DNA of 64,000 nucleotides from Phycisphaeraceae bacterium (GTDB lineage Bacteria > Planctomycetota > Phycisphaerae > Phycisphaerales > UBA1924), in assembly GCA_019636495.1 (NCBI GenBank), contig JAHBXL010000008.1, positions 1 to 64,000 of the forward strand, read 5' to 3'. The notes beneath the pieces were generated by a model. It was not told the DNA's origin, searched no databases, and was given only the letters and a program-made list of their open reading frames with translations. Below are positions 25,126 through 34,300 of this stretch, piece by piece. The position numbers and the translations under genes are program-made. The first letter of the stretch is position 1. Every line of letters starts with the position of its first letter.

Positions 25126-28100
25126 TCACGGGGCCAGCAGTTCCGCGGCCAGTTCGATCGGGTGCACCGCCTCGCGTCCTGCGCCATCGTGGATCTGGTG
25201 CCGGCACGACGTACCCGTGGCGCAGATCGTCGCCGCGTCATCGGCCGCCCGCGCTTCGGGCAGAACCGAAAGTTCCCCGATGCGCATCGACAGGTCGTAG
25301 CGGTGGGCGGCGAAGCCGAAACTCCCTGCCATGCCGCAGCAGGTCGAATCGAGCACGCGCACGCGCGGCCCGGCCAGCCGGCGCAGCAGGCGCGCGCTGG
25401 TCTCCGCGCCCCACAGCGCCTTCTGGTGACAATGCGCGTGCAGGATGACCTCGCGCCGGCTGTCGGCTGCGAACTCCGGACGTATCGGGTGCCGGTCCCA
25501 GTCGCGGTCGACGAACTCCTCGACCAGGCACGCCTTCGCGGCGAGCGCCATCCGGTCTTCCAGCGGGGTGCGGAGCCGGAGTTGCAACCAGTCGTCACGG
25601 ATCGCGCTCAGGCACGAGGGCTCGCACGCAACCACCGCGCGCACGCGCGGATCGCCGAGCGCCGGCCGCATCGCGCGCAGAGTCGAATCGATGGTCTCGC
25701 GCGCATCGTCGAGCAGGCCGGTCGAGATCATCGCGCGCCCGCAACACCCCGCCCCTGCCGAACCGAGCGAGCCCTCCTCGGGCAGCAGGTCCACCGCGTA
25801 CCCCAGCGCCTCGAGCACGCGCACCGCCGCGATACCGATCCGCGGCTCGTTGTACGCCGTGAAGCAGTCCGCGAACAGCACGACGCGCGGCATATCGGCG
25901 TGGCGCATCGGCGTCGAACGCGAGCGCCACCACGAGTACAGCGAGCGCTCGAAGCGCGGCACGTCGCGGCGCGGGTCGATTCCCAGCACACGCCGCAGGA
26001 TCCACTTCGTGACACGCAGCCGATTGACGCGGTTCGCAAGACCGGGGGTCATCGAGCCGAGCCGGTTGAGCAGCCGCACACGTCCGAACAACCGGGCGAC
26101 CAGCGGCGGCCCGCCCGCGACCTTGCAGCGCTGCGCGGTGTACTCGGCCTTCAGTCGCGAGATGTCCACGTTGCTCGGGCACTCGCTCTTGCAGCCCTTG
26201 CACGAGAGACACAGGTTCAATGTGTCGATGGTCGCAGCATCGTCCCAGTCCGGCTCGCCCGGCCGCGCCGAACGCTCGGTCTGGCCCGTGAGGGCGAGTC
26301 GCAGGGCGTTGCCGCGCCCGCGCGTCGAGTGCCGCTCGTCCATCGTGGCCATGTACGACGGGCACATCACGCCGCCGGAACGTTTGCGGCACACGCCCGC
26401 GCCGTTGCATTGCTCGGCAGCGCCCAGCAGGCCGTGCTGGTCGCTGTAGTCAAAGTACGTCTCGACGCCCGGCAGCACGCCCTCGTGTGCAGCCCCGCGC
26501 GAGTCGCCGCGCTGCGGCGCATGCTCAGCGTCCAGACGCAGGTTCGCGGCGATGGAATCGACCGGCCCCGGCGCAACGATGTTGCCGGGATTGAAGACGC
26601 CGCGCGGATCGAACAGCGACTTGACCCGGCGGAACGCACGCATCAGTTCCGGGCCGAAGAACCTCTCGAGCAGAGGCCCGCGGACGCGCCCGTCGCCATG
26701 CTCGCCGGACATGATGCCCCCGCACGCGCGGGCGAGGTCCGCGACTTCGATGGCGATGTCAATCATGCGCTGGCGGTCGGCCGGATCGTGCAGGTTGATC
26801 ATCGGCCGAACGTGAAGCACGCCGACGCTCGCGTGGGCCCAATATGCCGCGCGGGTCCCGTGCCTGCCCACGATCTCCTTGAACCCGCGCACGAACTCGG
26901 CCAGGCGCTCGACGGGCACCGCGTTGTCCTCGACAAACGTGATCGGCTTGCGCCCGCCCTCCCCCAGGCCGTGCAGCAGCGGCTCGCCCGCCTTGCGGAG
27001 TTTCCACGCGTTGAGCATCGCCGCGGAGTCGGTGTGATACACCGCGCCCCCGGGCAGCACGCCGCCGAGCCGCGCGAGAGCGCCCCGCAGCGCATCGAAC
27101 CCGCGCTCGACCTCCAACGCGCTCTCGAAGCCGAAGAACTCGATGTACAGCACCGCCCGCGGCTCGCCGGTCGCCGCGTTCGCGCCCGGGAGAAGATCCA
27201 CGTATCGCCGGTACTCGATGTTCCCTCGCGCGGCGTCGAGCACCACGTCGTCAAGCAGTTCGACCGCCGTAAGCCCCAGCGGCAGCCCGGCGTGCAGGAT
27301 CGGGTTCACCGCGTCTATCGCGTCCTCGATCGTCGCGAAACTGATGACGGCCAGGCCCTTGGCCCGCGGCGCGGGCATCAACCGCAGACGCGCGCGGAGC
27401 GTCACCGCCAGCGTGCCCTCGCTCCCGGCCAGAAGCGGCACCAGGTCGAGCGTCTGGGCCGTCGCGCCGGCCTCGATCTGGTCGAGGATCATGTCCAGCG
27501 CGTAGCCCGCGTTGCGACGGACCGTCCGCGGGAAGCGGTCGCGGATAATCGGGCCGAGCGGGCCCACGATCTCCATGACGCCCGCGGCGAGTCTGCGTGC
27601 GGTTTCGTTCCGCGCGCCCGCGCCGGGACCGAGCCAGAGCCGCTCGCCGGTTCCGAGGCACACTTCCAGTTCGCGCAGGTTCTCCACGGTTCGGCCGTAG
27701 CGGATCGACCGCGCGCCCGCGGCGTTATTGCCGATGCACCCCCCCACCGTCGCCTGGCGCGATGTCGCCGGATCGGGTGCGAAGAACAGCGGAGGGCACT
27801 CGCCGGCCGCGGCGCGGCGCAGCAGTTCCTCGTTCAACTCGTCGACATTGACGCCCACCTCGCACACGGCGGTGTGCCCGTGCCAGTCGCCGGGACGCTC
27901 CGACTCTCCGTCGCCGCGTTCGACCGGCCCGACGGCGCGGCAGCACGAGGACAGATCAACCACGACAGCGCGGTTCGTGCACTGCCCGGCGAGGCTCGTA
28001 CCCCCGCCGCGCGGCAGCAGCGCAACTCCCTGATCGACGCACGCCCGCACCACGCGCTCGGCTGCACCGATGTCGGCGGGAATCACCACGCCCAGAGGCT

Positions 28101-28272
28101 CGACCTGGTAGAGGGATGCATCGGTCGCATAGAGCAGCCGATCGTGCAATGAGGTGCGCACTTCGCCGCCTGAGGGACCCAGCGCGACACGCAGCGCATC
28201 GGCGATCCAGGGGGCGTCGTGCACCAGGAAGCGTTGCGATCGATTGTTGTTCAGAACTGGGAGTTGCGGCAT
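25126..28272 (-). CDS. FAD-linked oxidase fused to Fe-S/CCG domains (GlcD/D-lactate dehydrogenase-like)
   Basis: 1048 residues. An N-terminal FAD-binding PCMH domain (LLPRGGGTSLAGQ, ATVGGCIGNNAAGARSIRYG) precedes an FAD-oxidase C-terminal domain ending GEHGDGRVRGPLLERFFG. Two ferredoxin-type clusters follow: CNGAGVCRK near 624 with a distal CP, and CLSCKGCKSECP near 690. Two CCG motifs (CCGRAM near 842, CCGMAG near 979) complete it. This is the single-chain GlcD-GlpC-like dehydrogenase that oxidises a 2-hydroxy acid (D-lactate, glycolate or 2-hydroxyglutarate) and passes electrons to the membrane; the substrate cannot be read from sequence. ATG 28272 fits where homology should begin; no clear ribosome-binding site, and an upstream in-frame ATG (near 28350) is possible. 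Confidence 0.9.
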   Translation of the reverse strand: MPQLPVLNNNRSQRFLVHDAPWIADALRVALGPSGGEVRTSLHDRLLYATDASLYQVEPLGVVIPADIGAAERVVRACVDQGVALLPRGGGTSLAGQCTNRAVVVDLSSCCRAVGPVERGDGESERPGDWHGHTAVCEVGVNVDELNEELLRRAAAGECPPLFFAPDPATSRQATVGGCIGNNAAGARSIRYGRTVENLRELEVCLGTGERLWLGPGAGARNETARRLAAGVMEIVGPLGPIIRDRFPRTVRRNAGYALDMILDQIEAGATAQTLDLVPLLAGSEGTLAVTLRARLRLMPAPRAKGLAVISFATIEDAIDAVNPILHAGLPLGLTAVELLDDVVLDAARGNIEYRRYVDLLPGANAATGEPRAVLYIEFFGFESALEVERGFDALRGALARLGGVLPGGAVYHTDSAAMLNAWKLRKAGEPLLHGLGEGGRKPITFVEDNAVPVERLAEFVRGFKEIVGRHGTRAAYWAHASVGVLHVRPMINLHDPADRQRMIDIAIEVADLARACGGIMSGEHGDGRVRGPLLERFFGPELMRAFRRVKSLFDPRGVFNPGNIVAPGPVDSIAANLRLDAEHAPQRGDSRGAAHEGVLPGVETYFDYSDQHGLLGAAEQCNGAGVCRKRSGGVMCPSYMATMDERHSTRGRGNALRLALTGQTERSARPGEPDWDDAATIDTLNLCLSCKGCKSECPSNVDISRLKAEYTAQRCKVAGGPPLVARLFGRVRLLNRLGSMTPGLANRVNRLRVTKWILRRVLGIDPRRDVPRFERSLYSWWRSRSTPMRHADMPRVVLFADCFTAYNEPRIGIAAVRVLEALGYAVDLLPEEGSLGSAGAGCCGRAMISTGLLDDARETIDSTLRAMRPALGDPRVRAVVACEPSCLSAIRDDWLQLRLRTPLEDRMALAAKACLVEEFVDRDWDRHPIRPEFAADSRREVILHAHCHQKALWGAETSARLLRRLAGPRVRVLDSTCCGMAGSFGFAAHRYDLSMRIGELSVLPEARAADDAATICATGTSCRHQIHDGAGREAVHPIELAAELLAP

Positions 28273-28448
28273 GGGAAGTCGGGCGATGGTAGGGTGTGGC
28301 AGGCCATGCCAATGCCCCCGAGTGGACACGCCGACGTCGGCGGCCATCTGTCGAGGATTGAATGTCGGTGCGCCCAGCGGGGCGCGCTTGCGGTACAGTG
28401 TCGGGGCGGATGCTCCACAGCGCCGCACCGCTCACCAGGAGAACACAC

Positions 28449-30656
28449 ATGTCACCCGTCCGCTCCCGTCGGCCCGGAAACCCCGCCGCGATGCTGTCGT
28501 TCTGCGCGGGGCTCGCACTCTCGGTCGCTTCGCTGTCGATCGCGCCCGCGGCGCACGCGCAGACCTCTCGCACGGCTGCCGCCGCCCCCGCGGCGGCGGG
28601 CTCGGCGGACCAGGTGCCGATCCGGAAGATCGTGCTGTACCGCTCCGGGGTGGGCTACTTCGAGCGCAGCGGCGTGATCGACGGGAACGCGGAGGTGCAG
28701 TTGCGCTTCAACGCCGAACAGATCAACGACATTCTGAAGTCGATGGTGCTGCTCGACCTTGGCGGCGGGCGCATCGACACCGTTTCGTACGCATCCAAGG
28801 AACCCCTGGCGCGCCGGCTGGCCTCGTTCGGCGTGAACATCGCGAACAACCCGAGCATCCCCGAACTGCTCGGGCAGTTGCGCGGCGCGCCCGTCTCGGT
28901 CCTCGTTGCCGGCGCGCAGGTGCAGGGGACGGTGCTGGGCGTCGAGGACCGCCAGTTGCCCGCCGCGCCCAACCAGCCTGCCTCGCGCGCACTGGTGCTG
29001 AACCTGGTCACCGGCACGGGATTGAAGTCGATCGCGATCTCCGACATCTCATCGCTTGACATCCTCGACAAGGAACTCGCGGCGGAGTTGACCAAGGCGC
29101 TCGCCACGCTCGCCGAGTACCGGGCCGACCGCACCAAGACGGTGGACCTGCGATTCGCGGGGCAGGGGTCGCGCCGCGTCGTCGTCGGCTACGTGCACGA
29201 GATGCCGGTGTGGAAGACCAGTTACCGGCTTGTCATTCCTGAAGAGCAGCCCAGGGCGCGTGGTGGCGAGGGCGGCGCGGGCAGTCGCGGCGAGGTGATG
29301 ATCCAGGGATGGGCGATCGTCGAGAACACCACCGACCAGGACTGGGACAACGTGACGATGGCTCTGGTCTCGGGGCGGCCGGTGTCGTTCCAGATGGACC
29401 TGTACGAGCCGCTGTACACCTTCCGGCCGATGGTGCCGGTGCCGACGATCCCCGGTGTGATGCCGCGGAGTTATGCGGGAGGAATCGAAGCCCCGCGCGA
29501 CAAGGCCACGGTCCAGTCGGGCGGGGCGCCTGGGCGTCCGCCAGCCGCGGCCGCGCCGGCGCCGGAAGGCGCAGCCCGCCGCATGCGTGCAGCCGTCGCG
29601 GAAGCCGCGGCCGACGCGGATTTGTCGGGAATGTACGCGGGTATCGCATCATCGGAAATGCTCGACTACGCGGCCGCGGCACAGGCTCAGGCCGGAGAGG
29701 TCGGCGAGGTCTTTCAGTATCAACTCGACATGCCGGTGAGCATCGAGCGACAGCGCTCGGCGATGATCCCCATTCTTTCGGCGACCATTCCCGGCCGGCG
29801 CGTCAGCATCTTCAACATGGCCGATGGGTCCGAGCACCCGATGCGCGGCGTCGAGATCGTGAACGACTCAAACCTGCAGTTGCTGCCGGGGCCGATCAGC
29901 GTCAGCGACGGTTCTTCGTACGCGGGCGATGCGCAGATCGGGCACGTCGGCCAAGGCGACAAGCGGCTGCTGGCGTACTCGGTCGATCTCGACGTGCGCG
30001 TGCAGACGCGGCACGAACATCAGAGCAACATCACCAAACTGCGGATCGTGAACGGACTGTTCGAGCAGACCGTCCAGAGCCGGCAGACGGTGACGTACAC
30101 CATCCGCAACGGCGACGAGAAGCGTGCCCGCACGCTCTACATCGAGCACCCGCGCGACGACAACTGGAAACTGGTCACGCCCGCCAAGCCCGACGACCAG
30201 ACGCAGACGCACCTGCGTTTCGTCGCCGAGGTGGGCGCGGGCAAGACGCAAGATTTCACCGTCGCCGCGGAGCGGGTGTTCTTCCAGTCCTTCGGCGTGC
30301 TCGACATGGACGTGCCCACGGCGATCGCCCACCGGCAGAACGGGCGCATCTCCGAGGCCGTGCTCGGCGCGTTGCGACGTGCTGCCGATCTGCAGGCCGC
30401 GGTGAACGAGACCGAGCGCCGCATCCGCGGGTTGAACGAGCAGACCGCGGCGATCGGCGCGGAGCAGGCGAGGATTCGCGAGAACCTGGCTCGCCTGGGG
30501 CAGGGCAGCGCGCTGGCCGATCGCTACATCGCCAAACTCAACGACCAGGAGACCGAACTGGAGGGCATCGCGAGCCGACGCACCGAGGCGCAGTCGCTAC
30601 TCGACCAGCAGCGCCGCGCCCTCAACGAGTACATCCGCGGGCTCAACGTGGAGTGA
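28449..30656 (+). CDS. Exported DUF4139-domain protein
   Basis: 735 residues. Signal peptide ending at AHAQ (about residue 38). The mature start VPIRKIVLYRSGVGYFERSG and later KTVDLRFAGQGSRRVVVGYV, VWKTSYRLVI then GWAIVENTTDQDWDNVTMALVSG are DUF4139 landmarks. A Pro/Ala/Gly-rich linker sits mid-protein. The C-terminal 120 residues are a predicted coiled coil (LQAAVNETERRIRGLNEQ). DUF4139 proteins are of unknown function; envelope location is supported by the signal peptide. ATG 28449 has AGGAG seven bases upstream. The 3' end overlaps the convergent small gene by 14 bases. Confidence 0.85.
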   Translation: MSPVRSRRPGNPAAMLSFCAGLALSVASLSIAPAAHAQTSRTAAAAPAAAGSADQVPIRKIVLYRSGVGYFERSGVIDGNAEVQLRFNAEQINDILKSMVLLDLGGGRIDTVSYASKEPLARRLASFGVNIANNPSIPELLGQLRGAPVSVLVAGAQVQGTVLGVEDRQLPAAPNQPASRALVLNLVTGTGLKSIAISDISSLDILDKELAAELTKALATLAEYRADRTKTVDLRFAGQGSRRVVVGYVHEMPVWKTSYRLVIPEEQPRARGGEGGAGSRGEVMIQGWAIVENTTDQDWDNVTMALVSGRPVSFQMDLYEPLYTFRPMVPVPTIPGVMPRSYAGGIEAPRDKATVQSGGAPGRPPAAAAPAPEGAARRMRAAVAEAAADADLSGMYAGIASSEMLDYAAAAQAQAGEVGEVFQYQLDMPVSIERQRSAMIPILSATIPGRRVSIFNMADGSEHPMRGVEIVNDSNLQLLPGPISVSDGSSYAGDAQIGHVGQGDKRLLAYSVDLDVRVQTRHEHQSNITKLRIVNGLFEQTVQSRQTVTYTIRNGDEKRARTLYIEHPRDDNWKLVTPAKPDDQTQTHLRFVAEVGAGKTQDFTVAAERVFFQSFGVLDMDVPTAIAHRQNGRISEAVLGALRRAADLQAAVNETERRIRGLNEQTAAIGAEQARIRENLARLGQGSALADRYIAKLNDQETELEGIASRRTEAQSLLDQQRRALNEYIRGLNVE

Positions 30657-31011
30657 TGTGTCGCTTCGAGGCCGGCGTGGAAGGGTGTGAAACCGAGGCT
30701 CCCAACTCTCTCATTTGTCCTTCCAGAGATTCCAGGACCGCCCGGTCCTCGGCCGTCACTTCCGTCAGGTCTTCGGCAAAGAGCGCGGCGGCGGTCCATG
30801 CCGCCCCAGCCATCGCTGCCGCGCCGACGACAACAACCAGACCGACGGTTCCGAGGCGGCCTCGGGCCGAAGCGCCCCCCCACCAGCGTTCCAGGTCCGC
30901 GAGGCGTTCCTTTGACCACTCAGTGCCGCGGCGTGCGCCGTGGATGGACTGCTCGGTCAGAATGTCCAGCCGCCGTCCCAACTCGGCGAGCGCGTCTTCG
31001 AACCCTCTCAT
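30643..31011 (-). CDS. Small membrane protein with a coiled-coil N-terminus, unknown
   Basis: 122 residues. Residues 1-45 are charged and helical (MRGFEDALAELGRRLDIL, EWSKERLADLERWW), then one membrane segment (about 54-78, TVGLVVVVGAAAMAGAAW), then a short acidic helix with AEDRAVLESLEGQ. It starts 17 bases after the stop of the pseudopilin gene on the same strand, so it is probably cotranscribed. Codon use matches its neighbours. The last 14 bases overlap the DUF4139 gene on the other strand. No family recognised. Confidence 0.65.
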   Translation of the reverse strand: MRGFEDALAELGRRLDILTEQSIHGARRGTEWSKERLADLERWWGGASARGRLGTVGLVVVVGAAAMAGAAWTAAALFAEDLTEVTAEDRAVLESLEGQMRELGASVSHPSTPASKRHITPR

Positions 31012-31028
31012 CGAAGCCGTCTCCAGAC

Positions 31029-31940
31029 TCAGCGTTGCAGGTCACGCCCGGCGATGCCGAATCGAGTGCTCTTGAAGAACGCTGGGAACCCGCCTTCCTC
31101 GACGTCGAACTCGGCCACAAGCGGTCCGTGCGAGCGGACGATCGGCAAACTGTCAAAGGTCCTGTCTAACTCCACGGGGAGCATGGCATTATCGCGCTCC
31201 GCCGCGGCCATGAGGTCTCGCATCCGCACGCGTGAGCAACTCCCATCGGCCGTCGCCACCCATGTGTTGGCCTTGGGACTGTTCCAACTCAACAGCAGTT
31301 CGCCGGCTCGCGAGTTCACGAAATCGGCCCTCTGGAACAACACGACCTTTCCCGCGGGAGACCGCACATTGGCCTGGCTGTTCGCCGCGATCGACCGTGC
31401 ATCCGTCGGCAGCCAAGGGCCGAGGTAGCGGCCGCTGTCCGACCAGAACACCGGCGAATAGACATAACTTGAGGGCCAGAGCAGGTTGTGATCGTTCCAG
31501 AACTCCGGGAGCGTGTTGGCCTGTGTGCGAATTCCCGCATCGTCCGGCGAGATCTGCTCTTCTCTGAAGCGCGGTTTTCCGTCATAGACCGAGAGAAATG
31601 AGTACCAGTAGTACATGAACGCATCGGTACCGCTCTCGGGGTCGGCGCTCTGGAACCGCCAGTACAGCAACTGGTCGTTGGGTGCCACTGCGTCAAACCA
31701 GTAGGCGCCGCCGGACTGGGCAGGGTCGCGGTCCTTGAAGGGCGTGAGGTAGATCTCTCGGAAGTCGTTCAGATAGGCGTTCATCACGCCATTGAGCGAC
31801 CGCAGGTTCGCCGCGCCGACCGTTGCCCGCGCCGATCGCCGCGCCTGACCAAGCGCGGGAATGAGAAGACCGACCAGCAGGCCGATGATGACAACTGCGA
31901 TCAACACCTCGATGAGCGTGAATGCACGTCGACGGTTCAC
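31029..31940 (-). CDS. Type II secretion/type IV pilin-like pseudopilin
   Basis: 303 residues. The N-terminus RRRAFTLIEVLIAVVIIGLL is a class III prepilin signal with Glu at +5; the residue before the cleaved Phe is Ala instead of the usual Gly. The rest (GGAYWFDAVAPNDQLLYWRF and a C-terminal beta-rich region) resembles planctomycete pseudopilins, which occur in large numbers in that phylum. GTG 31940 was chosen because GGAGG lies seven bases upstream and it puts the signal at the N-terminus; an upstream in-frame ATG (31985) would hide it. No secretion machinery genes adjoin. Confidence 0.82.
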   Translation of the reverse strand: MNRRRAFTLIEVLIAVVIIGLLVGLLIPALGQARRSARATVGAANLRSLNGVMNAYLNDFREIYLTPFKDRDPAQSGGAYWFDAVAPNDQLLYWRFQSADPESGTDAFMYYWYSFLSVYDGKPRFREEQISPDDAGIRTQANTLPEFWNDHNLLWPSSYVYSPVFWSDSGRYLGPWLPTDARSIAANSQANVRSPAGKVVLFQRADFVNSRAGELLLSWNSPKANTWVATADGSCSRVRMRDLMAAAERDNAMLPVELDRTFDSLPIVRSHGPLVAEFDVEEGGFPAFFKSTRFGIAGRDLQR

Positions 31941-32129
31941 GGCAGCACCTCCACCAGTCGTGCTTGCCCCGACGGCACCCGCCATGCCGACCGGAGGCTC
32001 GCCCGGCCCCCCCGGCCGGTGCCAGAGCGGTCGCCCGGGCCCCTTCCTGTACGCAAACCAGGCACCCGAGTTGCGGTCGACTCAAGAACCCTGCTCTGCC
32101 GCTTCTCCTCGCTCCGATGCCTTGCCCGG

Positions 32130-33167
32130 TCAGGCCGGGCTTTCCACGCCCTCAAGCACGTCGAGCAGGATGGCCTGGGCCGAGCCCGGCGGGTAGGTCC
32201 CGTGCTCATCATGGCGGACCCGCGCGGCGGTGTAGGCCTTGGCGATCACACGGTGCGACCCGACCGGGAGCAGGTTCTGCGTGATGTCGTCGGGTGTGCA
32301 ATAGTCGCGCTCGGCAAGCACGGCCGTGGCCCGCGCCGCCTGCGCCAATGCCAGCGCGCCCCGCGGCGAAAGGCCCACCTGCAGGTCGTCGCGCTTGCGC
32401 GTCGCGTTGGCGATCTGCACGATGTAGTCGATCAGTACCGGCTCCATCCGCACGCGGTCGACGCGCTGCTGCAGAGCAAGCACGTCGTCGCGGTGCAGCA
32501 CGGGCCTCAGGTCGCGCAGTTCCGTATCCGCCGGGCGCTCCGCCAGAACGCGCGATTCGGCCTCGGGCGACGGATACCCCAGACCGATGCGCATCAGGAA
32601 CCGGTCCAACTGGTTCTCGGGCAGCAGGTAGGTGCCCTCAAAGTCGAACGGGTTCTGCGTCGCGATCAGCATGAACGGCTGTTCGAGCGGGTACGTCCGA
32701 CCGTCGATCGTCACCGTCGCCTCGCTCATCGCCTCCAGCAGCGCGGTCTGCGTGCGCGGGGGCGTGCGGTTGATTTCATCGGCCAATACGATGTTGGCGA
32801 AGATCGGTCCGCGCTTGAACGTGAACCCTCCCGTCCCCCCACCCACCCCACCGCCCCCACCCCCCCCTCCCACCCCACCGCCCGAGTGCCCGGCACCATC
32901 CCCATTGCCGCCGACCGGTCGGGTGTAGACCGTCACCCCGAGGATGTCCGAGGGCAGCAGGTCCGGAGTGAGTTGAACGCGCGAGAACGAGCAGTCGATC
33001 GACCTCGCCAGCGCGGTCGCCAGCACCGTCTTGCCGACGCCCGGCACATCCTCGATCAGCACGTGGCCGCGTGCAAGCAGGCAGCAGATCACCTGGTCCA
33101 CCGCGCGCAAGTTCCCCAGAAACACGCGGCCGATGTTCTCGCGGAGCAGTTCGACGGGTCCTGGCAT
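32130..33167 (-). CDS. MoxR-family AAA+ ATPase with a glycine-rich insertion
   Basis: 345 residues. GHVLIEDVPGVGKTVLATAL carries Walker A, ADEINRTPPRTQTALLEAM is Walker B and sensor region, and FMLIATQNPFDFEGTYLLPE and LDRFLMRI follow. The C-terminal lid has LSPRGALALAQAARA. MoxR proteins act as chaperone-like ATPases with VWA or DUF58 partners, but no such gene adjoins; the VWA gene at 40357 is the nearest. Between TVYTRP and FTFKRGPIF, where other members have a short loop, there are about 35 residues, almost all Gly, from C-rich DNA at 32826-32890. ATG 33167 gives the conserved start PVELLRENIGRVFLGN. Confidence 0.92.
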   Translation of the reverse strand: MPGPVELLRENIGRVFLGNLRAVDQVICCLLARGHVLIEDVPGVGKTVLATALARSIDCSFSRVQLTPDLLPSDILGVTVYTRPVGGNGDGAGHSGGGVGGGGGGGGVGGGTGGFTFKRGPIFANIVLADEINRTPPRTQTALLEAMSEATVTIDGRTYPLEQPFMLIATQNPFDFEGTYLLPENQLDRFLMRIGLGYPSPEAESRVLAERPADTELRDLRPVLHRDDVLALQQRVDRVRMEPVLIDYIVQIANATRKRDDLQVGLSPRGALALAQAARATAVLAERDYCTPDDITQNLLPVGSHRVIAKAYTAARVRHDEHGTYPPGSAQAILLDVLEGVESPA

Positions 33168-33262
33168 GCGGCGCTCTGGTCGGGTCTCGGTGGTCCGACG
33201 CGAGTGTATACGTCGCGGCCGCGGCACGGGATTCGCGGTCGTGATAGGCTGTGATCGGCCGC

Positions 33263-34300
33263 ATGGATGAGCACCCGTCCAACTCAGAAGCCACCCCGAC
33301 CGACGGCGCGATCGAGCACGCCGCGAATCTGGGGCACGAACTCGGCGGCGATCTGCCATGCGCTGTATGCGGGTACAACCTGCGCGGCCTGTCGATCCGG
33401 GCCTTTTGTCCCGAGTGCGGAACGGGCATCCGCGTCACCATCCTTGCCGTCGTCGACCCGCTGGCCAGCGAGTTGCAGCCCATCCGGTTTCCGCGTCTGC
33501 TCGCGATGCTGATCAACGCGTGCAGCGGCGGCGCGCTCTTCGCGGCGTTGCTTGCCTGGCTCCCCATCGCCTATGACTTTGCCAATCTCCTCGGCTTCCG
33601 ATTGCAGCGCCCCGATGTCGGCATCGGTGTCGCCGCGGCGATGGGCGTCTCAATGCTGGGCGCGCTGGGCCTTGTTCGTCCGCACGCTCGCATTCATTGG
33701 GGCGTTTGCGTGCTTGCCGCGATGGGCGTTGCGCTGTATGTCCCCGCAACCTGGGCGCTGATCGCGTATGAGATGCACACCGAGGCCGCGGGCGGACCGG
33801 GGTACTTCGACGGCTGGCTGCCGTATGGCGCGCGGGCGAGTCTGGCGGTCGCGGCGTGGGTGGCCATCGCCGCGATCGTGCTCTGCCTGCGGCCCGCGTG
33901 CCGCGTGCTGGTGGCGCGATCGCTGGCCATGCGCACCGGGCGTGTGGACCGGCAGACGATGTATGCGATGGCCGTCGCCGCGGCGGTCGCCGCGCTGGGC
34001 CACGGACTGGGCGGGCTCGCCGCATCGATGACCGCCTCGGGCGGCTCGGCAATGGCCGTGGATACGCTGCGCATCGCCGGCCTGGTGCTTGCTACGACCG
34101 GGGCGTTTCTTTTCACCGCCGGCCTGCTCGGCTCGGTCATCGACACCGTGCGCATCGCCGGGGCCATCATGGCACCGAGTCCCGACCTGCCCGAGGTGCT
34201 CCGCCGCGGCGACCCACGGCCGCGCGGCGTTCGTGCCGTCGTGGGCGGGGCGCTGATGCCGCGCTCGCGCGACATCCGGCCCGATGAGACCGATGCATGA
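33263..34300 (+). CDS. Zinc-ribbon multi-pass membrane protein, unknown
   Basis: 345 residues. A cytoplasmic zinc ribbon, C33-x2-C36 and C49-x2-C52 (LPCAVCGYNLRG, FCPECG), precedes about six or seven membrane segments (RLLAMLINACSGGALFAALL, VGIGVAAAMGVSMLGAL and others). The ribbon plus membrane layout is frequent in planctomycete proteins of unknown function. ATG 33263 is preferred over GTG 33251, which adds four residues. Its TGA overlaps the ATG of the zincin gene (ATGA, 34297-34300), so the two are translationally coupled and may work together. Confidence 0.7.
   Translation: MDEHPSNSEATPTDGAIEHAANLGHELGGDLPCAVCGYNLRGLSIRAFCPECGTGIRVTILAVVDPLASELQPIRFPRLLAMLINACSGGALFAALLAWLPIAYDFANLLGFRLQRPDVGIGVAAAMGVSMLGALGLVRPHARIHWGVCVLAAMGVALYVPATWALIAYEMHTEAAGGPGYFDGWLPYGARASLAVAAWVAIAAIVLCLRPACRVLVARSLAMRTGRVDRQTMYAMAVAAAVAALGHGLGGLAASMTASGGSAMAVDTLRIAGLVLATTGAFLFTAGLLGSVIDTVRIAGAIMAPSPDLPEVLRRGDPRPRGVRAVVGGALMPRSRDIRPDETDA

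Noticed and set aside
25162..28152. 996-codon open frame opposite the FAD/Fe-S dehydrogenase
   Set aside because: Antisense shadow, Arg/His/Gln-rich, no ribosome-binding site or motif.
31941..32129. 130-codon frame on the minus strand covering the gap between moxR and the pseudopilin gene
   Set aside because: It overlaps the pseudopilin 5' end out of frame and has no coding features; the gap is more likely leader and promoter.
32826..32890. Phase-variable homopolymer tract in moxR
   Set aside because: The tract is a mix of C-runs broken by A, T and G and keeps frame; single-base slippage control is not supported, so only the Gly-rich loop is reported.
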